A stretch of 64,000 bases of DNA from Pseudoflavonifractor phocaeensis (GCF_021531815.1 NZ_JADYUM010000001.1:124001-188000); one strand, 5' to 3'; shown: positions 51,346-62,797, numbered from the stretch's first letter. The notes: generated from the letters alone by a model not told the origin. Numbers and translations are program-made.

Positions 51346-51454
51346 ACATATAATAAACATCATCGCTATATGGGCATCCCGAATCCGGCCCCGAGGCTCA
51401 ACAAAAGCCCGCACACGGCACATCCGCCCCCTCCGCGGTCCTCCGGCGGAGGAC

Positions 51455-52465
51455 TCAGTCCAGAAAGGTCTGGTAATCCCGATAGTTTTCCTCCAGCAGC
51501 CGGGGAATGTCCAGGCCATAGGGGCACCGCGACTGGCACCGTCCGCAGTGGCGGCAGTTCCGGGTCCGCTCCATCTCGGCCCGCCACTTTGGCGTCAGCC
51601 AATCCCGGGCGGGCGCCCGGCGCAGCATCAAAGACATGCGGGCGCAGGCGCTGATCTGGATGCCCTCGGGGCAGGGCATGCAGTAGCCGCAGCCCCGGCA
51701 GAAGTCCCCCGCCAGCTCCTTCCGGTCCCGGCGGATGACCGCGCGGTACTCCTCTGTCATGGCGGGCGGCTCCTTGATGCAGGCCAAGAACTGGTCCAGC
51801 TCCCACTGGTGCTGGATGCCCCAGATGGGGACCACTTGGGGCCGCTGGGCCATAAAGGCCGCGGCGGCAAAGCCGTTTCGGATTAGCCCCCCGGCCAGTC
51901 CTTTCATGGCCACAAAGCCCATCCCCGCCCTGACACAGTCATCCAGCAGCATCTCCTCCTGGACCCCGGACAGGTAGCTGAAGGGAAATTGGAGCAGGGC
52001 ATACAGCCCGGAGTCCACAGCCTCCTGGGCCACCGCCAGACGGTGGTTGCTGATGCCGATCTCCCGGATCTTTCCCTGGGCGCGGGCCTCCACGGCGGCA
52101 TCGTACAGGCCGTCCTCGCCGCCCGGCTTGGGGCAGAAGGGGGGATTGTGGAACTGGTACACGTCGATGTAATCGGTACCCAGCGCCCGCAGGCTGGCCT
52201 CAATGTCCCGCTTCAGCTCCACGCCGGTCTTAGCCTGACTTTTGGTGGCAATGACCACCTTGTCCCGGATGCCCGCGAACGCGCAGCCCATTTTCTCCTC
52301 GCTGTCGCTGTAGGCCCGACCGCTGTCAAAATAGTTCATTCCGCCGTCTACCGCTCCCCGCAGCAGGCGGACGGCCTCCTCCCGGGAAATCCGCTGGATG
52401 GGCAGACAGCCAAAGCCGTTTTGCTCCACCAGAAGTCCGGTATTTCCCAATCGGACTTGTGCCAT
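51455..52465 (-). CDS. Aldo/keto reductase with C-terminal ferredoxin-like iron-sulfur domain
   Basis: 336 residues. The TIM-barrel starts VRLGNTGLLVEQNGFGCLPI, with DSGRAYSDSEEKMG (catalytic Asp/Tyr), VVIATKSQAK (Lys) and YQFHNP (His). The C terminus has two Cys clusters, CRGCGYCMPCPEGI and CRHCGRCQSRCPYGL, that should hold two 4Fe-4S centres. Such proteins are common in anaerobes; the substrate is unknown. ATG 52465 with GGGAGGAG upstream. Confidence 0.9.
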   Translation of the reverse strand: MAQVRLGNTGLLVEQNGFGCLPIQRISREEAVRLLRGAVDGGMNYFDSGRAYSDSEEKMGCAFAGIRDKVVIATKSQAKTGVELKRDIEASLRALGTDYIDVYQFHNPPFCPKPGGEDGLYDAAVEARAQGKIREIGISNHRLAVAQEAVDSGLYALLQFPFSYLSGVQEEMLLDDCVRAGMGFVAMKGLAGGLIRNGFAAAAFMAQRPQVVPIWGIQHQWELDQFLACIKEPPAMTEEYRAVIRRDRKELAGDFCRGCGYCMPCPEGIQISACARMSLMLRRAPARDWLTPKWRAEMERTRNCRHCGRCQSRCPYGLDIPRLLEENYRDYQTFLD

Positions 52466-52553
52466 ACCGCTCTCCTCCCTCATCCATTTCTTTCTTCTCT
52501 TATTAAAATGCCTGGGGCAGCGAAAGTCAAGTAGGTGCGGAAATCTTATCAAA

Positions 52554-52583
52554 CGGACCGCCGCGTGAACACGCGGCGGTCCG
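52554..52583 (-). terminator. Terminator of the ABC importer operon
   Basis: CGGACCGCCGCGT / ACGCGGCGGTCCG, 13-bp perfect stem with a GAAC loop, 15 nt past the ATPase stop; T-run TTTGAT is weak. Confidence 0.8.
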
Positions 52584-52597
52584 AGAAATTCCATTCC

Positions 52598-53401
52598 TTA
52601 TTCAGACAGGAGAATCCGGTCGTTGTCCAGTTCCTTGCCCGCACCGGCCCGGAAGCGCTCCAGCAGGTCGCCCACCGTCATGCCGGCCCTCTCCTCCCCG
52701 CTGACGTCCAGCACGATATGGCCGCTGTCCATCATCAGGGTCCGGTTGCCCAGTTCCAGGGCCTGATTCATATTGTGGGTCACCATCAGGGTGGTGATGT
52801 GGTCCCGCTCCACGATCTGCCGGGTCAGGGCCAGCACCTTGTCCGCTGTGCCGGGGTCCAGGGCGGCGGTGTGCTCATCCAGCATCAGGATCTTAGGCGC
52901 CACCAGGGTGGCCATGAGCAGGGTCAGGGCCTGCCGCTGCCCGCCGGAGAGAAGACCCACCGGCTGCTTCATCCGGTCCTCCAACCCCATGTCCAGCAGG
53001 GCCAGCCGGTCCCGGAACAGCTGCCGCTCCGCCTTGGTGGTGCGGCTGAAGAAGGCGTTCTGATTTTTGGCGGTGCGCAGATAAGCCAGGGCCAGGTTCT
53101 CCTCAATGGTCATGTGGGGCGCGGTACCCCGCATGGGGTCCTGGAACAGGCGGCCCATCTCCCGGCTGCGCTTGTACTCCGGCTTGAAGGTGACGTCCTC
53201 CCCCGCCAACTCCACGGAGCCCTGATCCACATAGAACGCCCCCGAGATGGCGTTGAACAGGGTGGACTTGCCAGCCCCGTTGGAGCCCACGATGGTGACA
53301 AAATCCCCCGGCGCCAGATGGAGGGAGACGTCCTCCAGGGCCTTTTTCTCATTGACTGTGCCGGGATTAAAGGTTTTGGAAATGTGGTTCAGCGTCAGCA
53401 T
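52598..53401 (-). CDS. ABC transporter ATP-binding protein, tryptophan/tyrosine-type importer (TrpZ-like)
   Basis: 267 residues. GSNGAGKST Walker A, LFQDPMRGTAPHMTIEENLA Q loop, LLSGGQRQALTLLMATL signature and ILMLDEHTAALDP Walker B (Glu-His instead of Glu-Pro, typical of this subfamily); VTHNMNQA switch. ATG 53401 has GGAGGTGC 7 nt upstream and overlaps the permease stop. Third gene of the T-box operon. Confidence 0.9.
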   Translation of the reverse strand: MLTLNHISKTFNPGTVNEKKALEDVSLHLAPGDFVTIVGSNGAGKSTLFNAISGAFYVDQGSVELAGEDVTFKPEYKRSREMGRLFQDPMRGTAPHMTIEENLALAYLRTAKNQNAFFSRTTKAERQLFRDRLALLDMGLEDRMKQPVGLLSGGQRQALTLLMATLVAPKILMLDEHTAALDPGTADKVLALTRQIVERDHITTLMVTHNMNQALELGNRTLMMDSGHIVLDVSGEERAGMTVGDLLERFRAGAGKELDNDRILLSE

Positions 53402-54333
53402 TTCTGAGCACCTCCCGCCTTTCTGGCCGCCAGCTTCTGACGCTGGAGGGCGATCAGCTTCCGGCCCTGGGGGGTGGCGATGGCCACCGCCACGATCAGG
53501 GCGGACACCAGCTTGAAGCACTCGGTGGGCACGTCTGCGCCGATGGCCACGGCGATAATGATCCGGTACAGGCAGGCCCCCAGCACCACACCCAGCACCC
53601 GGCGGGGGATGGAGCCCCGGCCCATCAGGCTCTCCCCGATGACCAGGCTGGCCAGTGCCACCGTCACCATGCCGGTGCCCAGGTTGATGTCGCAGCTCTT
53701 GTTCAGCAGGCCGTACAGGCACCCGCCCAGAGCGGTCAGGGAGTTGGACAGACACAGGCCCACCGTGATGGTGAAGGAAGGATTGATGGAGGAAGCCCGC
53801 ACCATGTCAGCGTTGTCCCCGGTGGCCCGGATGGACAGGCCCAAGCGGGTCCCGAAGAAGAAGACCACCAGCAGGCAGATCACCAGCAGGATCCCGGCCA
53901 GCACGATGAGTTCATGCCACTTGACCCACCAGCCCGCGCCGCTCAGACCCTTGGCCAGGGAAAACAGGCTGTCGCTGCCATAGATGGACAGGTTGGAGGA
54001 CCAGCCCATTACCGCTAGGTTGACGGTGTACAGGCCGGTGTTGACGATGATGCCGGCCAGAATACTCTCCACCCCCAGCTTGGTCTGGAGCATAGCGGTG
54101 ACAAATCCGGAGCACACGCCCGCCAGCATGGCCGCAGGCAGCGCCAGAAAGGGGTGGCCTGCCAAAGTGACGGTGGCCCCCACGGCAAAGCCCAGGGTAT
54201 AACAGCCGTCCGTGGACAGATCCGCGATATTCAGGATGGAAAAGCTGATAAACAGCGCCAGGGCCACCAGGGAATAGATGGCCCCCACTTCCAGGGCGGT
54301 CTGGAGGGTGGTCAGGGACAAAATGGACGCCAT
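53395..54333 (-). CDS. ABC transporter permease, tryptophan/tyrosine-type importer (TrpY-like)
   Basis: 312 residues with eight or nine membrane helices. ISFSILNIADLSTDGCYTLG and TRLGLSIRATGDNADMVRAS are typical for the LivH/BMP-like permease group, the latter being the coupling loop. It works with the preceding lipoprotein and the next ATPase. Confidence 0.9.
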   Translation of the reverse strand: MASILSLTTLQTALEVGAIYSLVALALFISFSILNIADLSTDGCYTLGFAVGATVTLAGHPFLALPAAMLAGVCSGFVTAMLQTKLGVESILAGIIVNTGLYTVNLAVMGWSSNLSIYGSDSLFSLAKGLSGAGWWVKWHELIVLAGILLVICLLVVFFFGTRLGLSIRATGDNADMVRASSINPSFTITVGLCLSNSLTALGGCLYGLLNKSCDINLGTGMVTVALASLVIGESLMGRGSIPRRVLGVVLGACLYRIIIAVAIGADVPTECFKLVSALIVAVAIATPQGRKLIALQRQKLAARKAGGAQKC

Positions 54334-54406
54334 GGGGGTTCCTCCTTAAAGACGAGACGGCGGGACGCCGCGCTGCAGCGGCGTCCCGGTCCCGGTTTTT
54401 GTTGGT

Positions 54407-55513
54407 TTAGCTGAAGCTCTTGGCGGTGGCGATCTCCACCACACCGATGCCCAGAGTACCAAAAGCGGCCTTGATGTCGTCCAGATTCAGGCCGATGGCC
54501 TCGCAGGTCTCCGTGTTGATGGTGGCAGCCTCATGGGCCAGGATCACCACGGGGGTGGTGGCGGGATCCGCCCCGTTGACCAGCAGGTCCACCACCATAT
54601 TGGCGGTCTCAGCGCCCAGGTCATCATAGTCCACGCCGTAGCCGAAGAAGGCGCCGTTCAAAGCGAAGGAATTGGCTCCGGTGTAGTGGGGGATCTTGGC
54701 GTCGTTCAGCTTCTCAAAGATGGACAGTTCCGCGCTCATCACCGTGTTGTCGGTGGGAGTGAAGACAGCCTCCACCTTCTCGCCGATCAGGGCGTCCACC
54801 GCGGAATTGACCTCGTCGGTATTGGTGCCGGTCTTCTCCACATAGGAGATATTGTGGGCGTCCAGGTAGGCCTTGGCCTCTTCAATGGGCTTCTTGGAGG
54901 AGTCTTCGGACTTGGAGTACAGCAGGCCCACCTTCTGGATGTCAGGCTTCACAGCCACCATCATATCCATGATCATGTTGGTGTTCAGCGCGTCGCTGAC
55001 GCCGGTGATGCTGCCGCCGGGCACTTCCAGGGAGTCCACCAGCTTGGCGGTGACAGGATCGGAGACAGCGGCGAAGATGATGGGGATGCCCTCGTCAGTG
55101 ACCACGGACTGCATCACCTGGGCGGCGGGAGTGGCGATGGGGACCACCACGTCCACCTGGTCCGCTACCAGCTGGGCGGCGATCTGGCTCAGGGTGGTGC
55201 TGTCGCCCTGGCCGTTATAGGTATAATCGGCATAATCGAAGTTCACACCCAGCTCGGCGCTCTTGGCGTCCAGCTGCTCCTGGATCTTCTTCTCGATCTG
55301 GTCCAGAGAGGCGTGGTCCATAAACTTGACGATACCCACTTTGTACTCTTTGGTATCCTCCGCGGAGGCGCTGGCGGCAGACCCGGAGGAGGCGGCAGCG
55401 CTGGACTTGGAGGCGCCGGAGTTGCTGCCGCTGGAACAGGCAGCCAGAGACAGGGCCAAAGACAGAGACAGGGCGGCAGAGAGAACTTTCTTGATCAGGT
55501 TGTGCTTCTTCAT
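54407..55513 (-). CDS. ABC transporter substrate-binding lipoprotein (ABC_sub_bind; TrpX-like)
   Basis: 368 residues. Lipobox LSLAAC after a 25-residue signal; Ser/Ala linker; then two Rossmann-like lobes: EYKVGIVKFMDHASLDQIEK, DQVDVVVPIATPAAQVMQSV, PIIFAAVSDPVTAKLVDSL, VGLLYSKSEDSSKKPIEEAK. This is the PF04392 family, whose members controlled by Trp T-boxes are called TrpX. GGAGG 8 nt before ATG 55513. A tryptophan T-box leader precedes it, which points to tryptophan or a precursor as the ligand. Confidence 0.9.
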   Translation of the reverse strand: MKKHNLIKKVLSAALSLSLALSLAACSSGSNSGASKSSAAASSGSAASASAEDTKEYKVGIVKFMDHASLDQIEKKIQEQLDAKSAELGVNFDYADYTYNGQGDSTTLSQIAAQLVADQVDVVVPIATPAAQVMQSVVTDEGIPIIFAAVSDPVTAKLVDSLEVPGGSITGVSDALNTNMIMDMMVAVKPDIQKVGLLYSKSEDSSKKPIEEAKAYLDAHNISYVEKTGTNTDEVNSAVDALIGEKVEAVFTPTDNTVMSAELSIFEKLNDAKIPHYTGANSFALNGAFFGYGVDYDDLGAETANMVVDLLVNGADPATTPVVILAHEAATINTETCEAIGLNLDDIKAAFGTLGIGVVEIATAKSFS

Positions 55514-55615
55514 GGTTTTTTCCTCCAAAATTTTGTATTTAGGCGGCAGATGAGGGGTCTTGCCGTTGACCCGGATTTGTTGGAGCATGGTCGGAACCAT
55601 CCTTGAGGAATAAAA

Positions 55616-55880
55616 AATGGCCCCTTATCCCACATGGGACAAGAGCCATACTCCTGCGATACCACCCAAATTGACGTTAAAAACGTCCGCTCGCTTCACG
55701 CGCCATCACGCGTGCCCGGTGGATAACGGGTGGGTCCCCGTCGGCATCTACTTGGCGAACGCCGTTCAAGCCGCCCTCGGAAGTCCATTCACACGACCGC
55801 TCCCCGTCCTGATCTCACCACCCAGGACTCTCTGCAGGTTCGCCGCGCCGGTTACTAATCTCCCTCATAGGTTTCAACAG
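55616..55880 (-). promoter_or_regulatory. T-box riboswitch leader, specifier UGG (tryptophan)
   Basis: On the minus strand: AGTA (in GATTAGTAACC) and later GAA-TGG-A form the specifier loop, with codon UGG at 55787-55785; AGAGAG follows in stem I; the T-box GGGTGGTATCGC is at 55667-55656; then the terminator hairpin TTGTCCCA-TG-TGGGATAAG with TGGC/GCCA arms and TTTTTT (55650-55616). Uncharged tRNA-Trp would pair and favour the antiterminator, allowing the importer to be made when tryptophan is low. Confidence 0.92.
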
Positions 55881-55897
55881 ATTTTGTTGTTGGGGTC

Positions 55898-55926
55898 ATT
55901 ATAGCCGCCTGCCGCTGCTTTGTCAA
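55898..55926 (-). promoter_or_regulatory. Consensus promoter of the T-box operon
   Basis: TTGACA (55926-55921), 17-nt gap, TATAAT (55903-55898): perfect sigma-A boxes on the minus strand, just before the T-box leader. Confidence 0.92.
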
Positions 55927-55961
55927 GGGCTTTCCCGAAAAAATTTTAGCTTGATAAAGAA

Positions 55962-55990
55962 TTGAGACCGCGGCCCAGCCGCGGTCTCAA
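55962..55990 (-). terminator. Terminator of coaBC
   Basis: TTGAGACCGC / GCGGTCTCAA 10-bp stem with inner GGC pairs, followed on the minus strand by TTCTTTATC. Confidence 0.75.
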
Positions 55991-55995
55991 CAGAT

Positions 55996-57192
55996 TTATT
56001 TCCCGAGCATCCCGGCCGCCCGGTCCAGGATACGGCCAGCAGCCTTCTCCTTGGACATGAGGGGCAGCTCCTCCACGCCCCCGGCGGTGATCACCGTAAG
56101 GACATTGGTGTCCACGCCGAAGCCCGCGCCCGCCACTTTCAGATTGTTGGCGCAGATCATGTCCACCTTCTTCTTGGCCAGCTTGGCGCGGCTGTTTTCC
56201 ACCATGTCCCGGGTCTCCATGGAGAAACCGCAGATGACCTGGCCCTCCCGCCGGTGTTCTCCCAGGTATTTCAGAATATCCTGGGTCCGCTTCAGGGGGA
56301 TGGACATGTCGCTGTCCTTCTTCTTGATCTTATCGTCGCTGTAACCGGCCGGGGTGTAGTCGGCCACTGCTGCGGCTTTGAAGATCAGGTCCGACTGCTC
56401 ACACCGGGCCGCCACCGCCTCAAACATATCCTGGGCGGAACGCACGTCCACCACTTCCACGAAGGGCGGCTTTTCCAGCGCGGTAGGACCGGAGATCAGC
56501 GTCACCTCCGCGCCCCGAAGCATGGCCATTTTGGCGATGGCGTAGCCCATCTTTCCGGTGGAGTGGTTTGTCAGGTAACGCACCGGGTCCAGGGATTCCT
56601 GGGTGGGCCCCGCTGTCACCAGCACCTTTTTCCCCGTCAAGTCGTGGGGAAGAGCCACAGCCCGGAGAATATGCTGGAGCAGCAGATCAGGCTCCGGCAG
56701 CTTGCCCGGTCCCACCGCGCCGCAGGCCAGCCGGCCGGAGGCAGGGGCAATGACCTCCCAGCCGTAGCGGGCCAGAATGTCCAGATTATCCTGGGTCACC
56801 GGATTCTCATACATGTTGGTATTCATGGCGGGCGCGATCAATTTGGGACAGCGGCAGGCCAACACCGTGGTGGTCAGCATGTCGTCAGCCAAGCCGTGGG
56901 CCAGTTTGGCGCACACATTGGCGGTGGCTGGGGCGATCATGACCAGGTCAGTCCGATCAGCCAGCGCGATATGCTCCACCTGGTGGGAAAAATTCCGGTC
57001 AAAGGTATCCACCATACACCGGTTTCCTGTCAGCTGTTCAAACGTAAGCGGCGTAATAAATTGCGTGGCGTGTTCCGTCATGATGACCTCCACACTAGCA
57101 TGGAGCTTGACCAACGCCGACGTCAGATAAGCTGCCTTATAAGCGGCAATGCCGCCTGTAACACCCAGCAGAATCGTTTTTCCCTTGAGCAC
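55996..57192 (-). CDS. coaBC: Bifunctional phosphopantothenoylcysteine decarboxylase / phosphopantothenate-cysteine ligase
   Basis: 398 residues. The N-terminal flavoprotein (CoaC) has VTGGIAAYKA, NFSHQVEHIALADRTD with the active-site His, APATANVCAKLAHGLADD and APAMNTNMYENP. The C-terminal ligase (CoaB) has VTAGPTQESLDPVRYLTNHS, TGKMGYAIAK and AAVADYTPAGYSDDKIKK. It makes 4'-phosphopantetheine on the way to CoA. GTG 57192 with AAGGAGG 7 nt upstream is the likely start. Confidence 0.94.
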   Translation of the reverse strand: MLKGKTILLGVTGGIAAYKAAYLTSALVKLHASVEVIMTEHATQFITPLTFEQLTGNRCMVDTFDRNFSHQVEHIALADRTDLVMIAPATANVCAKLAHGLADDMLTTTVLACRCPKLIAPAMNTNMYENPVTQDNLDILARYGWEVIAPASGRLACGAVGPGKLPEPDLLLQHILRAVALPHDLTGKKVLVTAGPTQESLDPVRYLTNHSTGKMGYAIAKMAMLRGAEVTLISGPTALEKPPFVEVVDVRSAQDMFEAVAARCEQSDLIFKAAAVADYTPAGYSDDKIKKKDSDMSIPLKRTQDILKYLGEHRREGQVICGFSMETRDMVENSRAKLAKKKVDMICANNLKVAGAGFGVDTNVLTVITAGGVEELPLMSKEKAAGRILDRAAGMLGK

Positions 57193-57233
57193 GATGATAC
57201 CTCCTTGAGGCACAACACCCCAGTATTGTGTCT

Positions 57234-57262
57234 ATTATAATGCGTACTGAACAAAGCCGCAA
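57234..57262 (-). promoter_or_regulatory. coaBC promoter whose -35 lies in a repeat end
   Basis: TTGCGG (57262-57257), 17-nt gap, TATAAT (57239-57234) on the minus strand. The -35 box is inside the terminal repeat of the multi-hairpin element. Confidence 0.55.
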
Positions 57263-57486
57263 GCCTTGAAAGCCAAGTCTTTCAAGGCCAATTGGCTTTG
57301 TTCAAGTGCAAGGATTTCGGCAAAATTGTCCAAAATCCTTGCACCTTCCGCTGGAGCGCCTCAGCGTTCCAGCGGAAATACGCATTGTAACAATGTCTAA
57401 ATTTCACAAAACAGCTAAAATTAGCTGCTTTTGCGAAATTGCGCGGCGCTTGCCGCGCGAATAAACCGCTTTGCGGTTTATTCAGT
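57244..57486. repeat. MITE-like multi-hairpin sequence with terminal inverted repeats
   Basis: About 243 bp with ends TACTGAACAAAGCCGCAA and, inverted at the right end, TACTGAATAAACCGCAA. In between are stems GAACAAAGCC/GGCTTTGTTC, CCTTGAAAG/CTTTCAAGG, GTGCAAGGATTT/AAATCCTTGCAC, TTCCGCTGGA/TCCAGCGGAA, CAGCTAA/TTAGCTG, GCGCGGC/GCCGCGC and AATAAACCGC/GCGGTTTATT. No gene is present and no target duplication is clear. Confidence 0.65.
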
Positions 57487-57566
57487 AAACATTATTATAT
57501 AAATTTCCCCCGTCCCTGTAAAGAGGCGGGAGAAAAAGTTCCCTGCGGCAGCAGAAAGTATAGTCA

Positions 57567-57639
57567 AAAAACCGGGCTTCCAAAGAAGGCCGATTGAGCG
57601 TCAAGAAACGAAATTACCCGTTGATCCCGATAACAGCGC
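57567..57639 (-). repeat. Degenerate duplicate of the tuf 3' end and terminator
   Basis: 73 bp that resemble 57680-57752: the last codons of tuf (read as AVIGING-stop in place of AVIEINE-stop), the spacer TTTCGTTTCTTGA and the terminator arms. It lies about 113 bp beyond the true end of tuf. Confidence 0.85.
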
Positions 57640-57681
57640 TTTTCCCGCGGTGCTGCAAACACCGTGGCGACAGGATATAAA

Positions 57682-57707
57682 AAACGGGCTTCCGAAGAAG
57701 CCCGTTT
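57682..57707 (-). terminator. Terminator of tuf
   Basis: AAACGGGCTTC-CGAA-GAAGCCCGTTT; on the minus strand TTTTTTATA follows. Confidence 0.92.
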
Positions 57708-57726
57708 AAGCAATCAAGAAACGAAA

Positions 57727-58929
<1,203 letters not shown>

Positions 58930-59052
58930 TGGAATTTCCTCCTTATTTACAATTCAAATCAAAATACTATGCGGGGGTTACATCGTATCGGAGATATTTT
59001 ATCCTATTCTGACAGCAAATGCAACCCCATTTTCCAGCAAACCGCTTCAGAA

Positions 59053-61158
59053 TTAGTCCTGATTGCGGCCACGCTCGGCGATGATCTTGTCCGCGATGCT
59101 CTTGGGGATCTCCACATAGCTGTGGGGCTCCATGGAATACTGGCCGCGGCCCTGAGTGGAAGAACGCAGGTCAGTGGCATAGCCAAACATGTTGGCCAGA
59201 GGCACCAGAGCATCGATCTGGGTAGCGCCGGGACGGCTCTCCTGGCCCTGGATCTGACCACGGCGGCTGTTCAGGTCGCCGATGACATTGCCCAGGTACT
59301 CGTCAGGGACGATGACGGAGACCTTCATCATGGGCTCCAGCAGACAGGGAGTTGCCTTGCGGCAGGCCTCCTTGAAGGCCATGGAACCGGCGATCTTAAA
59401 GGCCATCTCAGAGGAGTCGACCTCGTGGTAGGAACCGAAGGTAAGGTGGACCTTCACATCCACAACGGGATAGCCAGCCAGAACACCGGCCTGCATGGCA
59501 CCCTGGATACCAGCGTCGACAGCGGGGATATACTCCTTGGGGATGACGCCGCCGGTGATCTCGTTGAGGAACTCATAGCCCTTGCCGGGCTCGTTGGGCT
59601 CCACAGTGATGCGGACATGGCCGTACTGGCCCTTACCGCCGGACTGACGGGCATACTTGGTGTCCTGCTCCACGGACTTCTTGATAGTCTCCTTGTAAGC
59701 GACCTGGGGAGCGCCAACATTGGCCTCCACCTTGTACTCACGGAGCAGACGGTCCACGATGATCTCCAGATGGAGCTCGCCCATGCCGGCGATGATGGTC
59801 TGACCAGTCTCCTCGTCGGTGTAGGTCTTAAAGGTGGGGTCCTCCTCAGCCAGCTTCATCAGGGCGATGCCCATCTTCTCCTGGCCAGCCTTGGTCTTGG
59901 GCTCGATGGCCACGCGGATAACAGGCTCGGGGAACTCCATGGACTCCAGAATGATGGGAGCCTTCTCATCACAGAGGGTGTCGCCGGTGGTGGTGTTCTT
60001 CAGGCCGATGACGGCGCAGATGTCGCCGGCATAGCAGCACTCGATGTCCTCCCGGTGATTGGCGTGCATCTGCAGGATACGGCCAATGCGCTCCTTCTGC
60101 TTCTTGGTGGAGTTCAGGACGGTGGTGCCGGTATTCAGGATACCGGAGTACACACGCACGAAGGACAGGCGGCCCACGAAGGGGTCGGTGGCGATCTTGA
60201 AGGCCAGACCGGAGAAGGGGGCATTGTCATCGGCGTGACGGGCGTCGGCCTCGTCAGTCTCGGGGTTGACACCCTCGATGGCGGGGATGTCAACGGGAGA
60301 GGGCATATAGTCCACGATGGCGTCCAGCAGCTTCTGCACACCCTTGTTCTTGTAAGAGGTGCCGCAGGTGACAGGGACCAGACGGTTGTCGATGGTGCCC
60401 TTGCGCAGAGCCTTGCGGATCATATCCTGGGGAACATCCTGCTCCTCCAGGACCAGCATCATGATCTCCTCGTCGATGTCGGCGCAGGCGTCCAACAGCT
60501 TGGTGCGGTACTCCTGGGCCAGCTCCACCATGTCCTCGGGGATGGGCTCCACACGCATGTCCTTGCCCAGCTCATCGTAGTAGATGTCGGCGTCCATTTC
60601 CACCAGGTCGATGATGCCCTTGAAGGTATCCTCAGAGCCGATGGGCAGCTGGATGGGCACGGCGTTGCACTTCAGACGGTCATGGATCATGTGCAGCACG
60701 TTGTAGAAGTCGGCACCCATGATGTCCATCTTGTTGACGTAGATCATGCGGGGAACATGGTAGTTATCCGCCTGGCGCCACACAGTCTCAGACTGGGGCT
60801 CCACGCCGCCCTTGGCGCACATGACGGTGACAGAGCCGTCCAGTACGCGCAGGGAGCGCTCCACTTCCACGGTGAAGTCCACGTGGCCCGGAGTGTCAAT
60901 GATGTTCAGACGGGTCTGGGGGAACTGGTTCTTGGTTCCCTTCCAGTAGCAGGTGGTGGCGGCGGAGGTGATGGTGATGCCGCGCTCCTGCTCCTGAGCC
61001 ATCCAGTCCATGGTGGCGGTACCCTCATGGGTCTCGCCGATCTTGTAGTTGACGCCGGTATAGTAGAGAATACGCTCGGTGGTGGTCGTCTTGCCCGCGT
61101 CGATGTGGGCCATGATGCCAATGTTGCGAGTGTTCTCAAGAGAAACTTTTCTAGGCAT
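59053..61158 (-). CDS. fusA: Elongation factor G
   Basis: 701 residues. [15 protein letters not shown] is the P loop, DTPGHVDF G3 and NKMD G4; domains II-V are all present ([13 protein letters not shown] in domain [19 protein letters not shown] in domain [15 protein letters not shown] in domain V). It drives translocation. Between rpsG and tuf in the usual order. Confidence 0.98.
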   Translation of the reverse strand: MPRKVSLENTRNIGIMAHIDAGKTTTTERILYYTGVNYKIGETHEGTATMDWMAQEQERGITITSAATTCYWKGTKNQFPQTRLNIIDTPGHVDFTVEVERSLRVLDGSVTVMCAKGGVEPQSETVWRQADNYHVPRMIYVNKMDIMGADFYNVLHMIHDRLKCNAVPIQLPIGSEDTFKGIIDLVEMDADIYYDELGKDMRVEPIPEDMVELAQEYRTKLLDACADIDEEIMMLVLEEQDVPQDMIRKALRKGTIDNRLVPVTCGTSYKNKGVQKLLDAIVDYMPSPVDIPAIEGVNPETDEADARHADDNAPFSGLAFKIATDPFVGRLSFVRVYSGILNTGTTVLNSTKKQKERIGRILQMHANHREDIECCYAGDICAVIGLKNTTTGDTLCDEKAPIILESMEFPEPVIRVAIEPKTKAGQEKMGIALMKLAEEDPTFKTYTDEETGQTIIAGMGELHLEIIVDRLLREYKVEANVGAPQVAYKETIKKSVEQDTKYARQSGGKGQYGHVRITVEPNEPGKGYEFLNEITGGVIPKEYIPAVDAGIQGAMQAGVLAGYPVVDVKVHLTFGSYHEVDSSEMAFKIAGSMAFKEACRKATPCLLEPMMKVSVIVPDEYLGNVIGDLNSRRGQIQGQESRPGATQIDALVPLANMFGYATDLRSSTQGRGQYSMEPHSYVEIPKSIADKIIAERGRNQD

Positions 61159-61176
61159 ACTTTCTCTCCTTTGTGA

Positions 61177-61647
61177 TTACCAGCGGTAGTGAGCGAAAGC
61201 CTTGTTGGACTCGGCCATCTTGTGGGTATCCTCGCGCTTCTTCACGGCGGAACCGGTGTTGTTGGCGGCGTCCATGATCTCGCCGGCCAGACGCTCCTTC
61301 ATGGTCTTCTCGCCGCGGGCGCGGGCGTAAGTGGTCAGCCAGCGCAGACCCAGGGTCTGACGGCGCTCAGGCCGGACCTCGATAGGCACCTGGTAGGTGG
61401 CACCGCCCACACGGCGGGCCTTGACCTCCAGGGAGGGCATGATGTTCTCAAGAGCCTGGGTATAGACCTCCATGGGCTCCTTGCCGGTCTTTTCCTTGAT
61501 GATGTCGAAGGCGCCGTAGACCACCTTCTGAGCCACGCCCTTCTTGCCATCCAGCATGATGCTGTTGGTGAGCTTGGTAACCAGGACGGAGTTGTAAAGC
61601 GGATCGGGCAGAACCTCCCGCTTGGGTACATTTCCTCTTCTGGGCAC
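61177..61647 (-). CDS. rpsG: 30S ribosomal protein S7
   Basis: 156 residues. Start [19 protein letters not shown] and [20 protein letters not shown] are S7 signatures; basic beta hairpin and C-terminal helix complete. It nucleates the head of the small subunit and can repress its own operon in other bacteria. Confidence 0.98.
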   Translation of the reverse strand: MPRRGNVPKREVLPDPLYNSVLVTKLTNSIMLDGKKGVAQKVVYGAFDIIKEKTGKEPMEVYTQALENIMPSLEVKARRVGGATYQVPIEVRPERRQTLGLRWLTTYARARGEKTMKERLAGEIMDAANNTGSAVKKREDTHKMAESNKAFAHYRW

Positions 61648-61836
61648 TTTGCTTCCCTCCTTCTTATAAATATAGAAATCATAGGTACTCGAAACAGTGT
61701 GTTCCGTGTAATGCCTGTCCGAGGTCTGCCCATATCAATATAGGTAAACGCTCGGCAAGGCGGTTTGCCTTGCGCAAACGCACAATGCAATTCAGGTTGG
61801 ACTTTCGTCCGGAAGCGATCTTACACCAAGGTAAAA

Positions 61837-62262
<426 letters not shown>

Positions 62263-62348
62263 GATTTTCCTCCTTTCTCGAAAGCTGCCCCGTGGGGCAT
62301 GATATATATTTTAACAAAATAAGGAAACCTTATTCTGCTAAAATCAAA

Positions 62349-62588
62349 TTACAGGAGCGCGGCCACCGCGCTCCCCACGGCAATGCCGCAGGCGGAGCCC
62401 AACTCCTTCATGGTGGGCACCAGTTCCACGGCGACGTGCTTGTCGACCGCGAGCTGGGCCAGAGGCTGGGTAACACGGGGATCGGCGTCGCCGGCCACGA
62501 AAAGCTTTTTCGCCCGGCCGTCGTTCAGGGCGCGCCGCGCCTGCTTGGCACCGACCACCTTATTGGGACTGTTCAGTTCAGAGATCAT
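62349..62588 (-). CDS. L7Ae/L30e-family ribosomal-like protein (YbxF type)
   Basis: 79 residues. KVVGAKQARRALNDGRAKKL and LGSACGIAVGSAVAALL are the conserved start and the RNA-binding G-x-A-C-G-I-x-V-G motif. YbxF-like proteins bind K-turn RNA. Its place between rpoC and rpsL is the standard one in Firmicutes. Start ATG 62588. Confidence 0.93.
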   Translation of the reverse strand: MISELNSPNKVVGAKQARRALNDGRAKKLFVAGDADPRVTQPLAQLAVDKHVAVELVPTMKELGSACGIAVGSAVAALL

Positions 62589-62768
62589 TCGGTGCCCTCC
62601 TCTCCCCTGCCTTCGCAAGCTCCATATCTGTCGCTGTACCGCTTGCGGCCCAGCGCATCCACGTCGCTGCTCCAGCTTTCCCGCCTGCCTGATTCTCAGG
62701 ACAAGCCGGGTTTTCTAGGGCGTTTCATCGGGTAAAAGGGCGCAAAGCCCCTACCACCGCAATTTGGT

Positions 62769-62797
62769 ATTATACCAGCTTGTCAAGCCCCCGTCAA
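62769..62797 (-). promoter_or_regulatory. Promoter of the L7Ae-rpsL-rpsG-fusA-tuf operon
   Basis: TTGACG (62797-62792), 17-nt gap, TATAAT (62774-62769) on the minus strand. The leader of about 180 nt before the L7Ae-like gene has no further feature that I can name. Confidence 0.75.
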
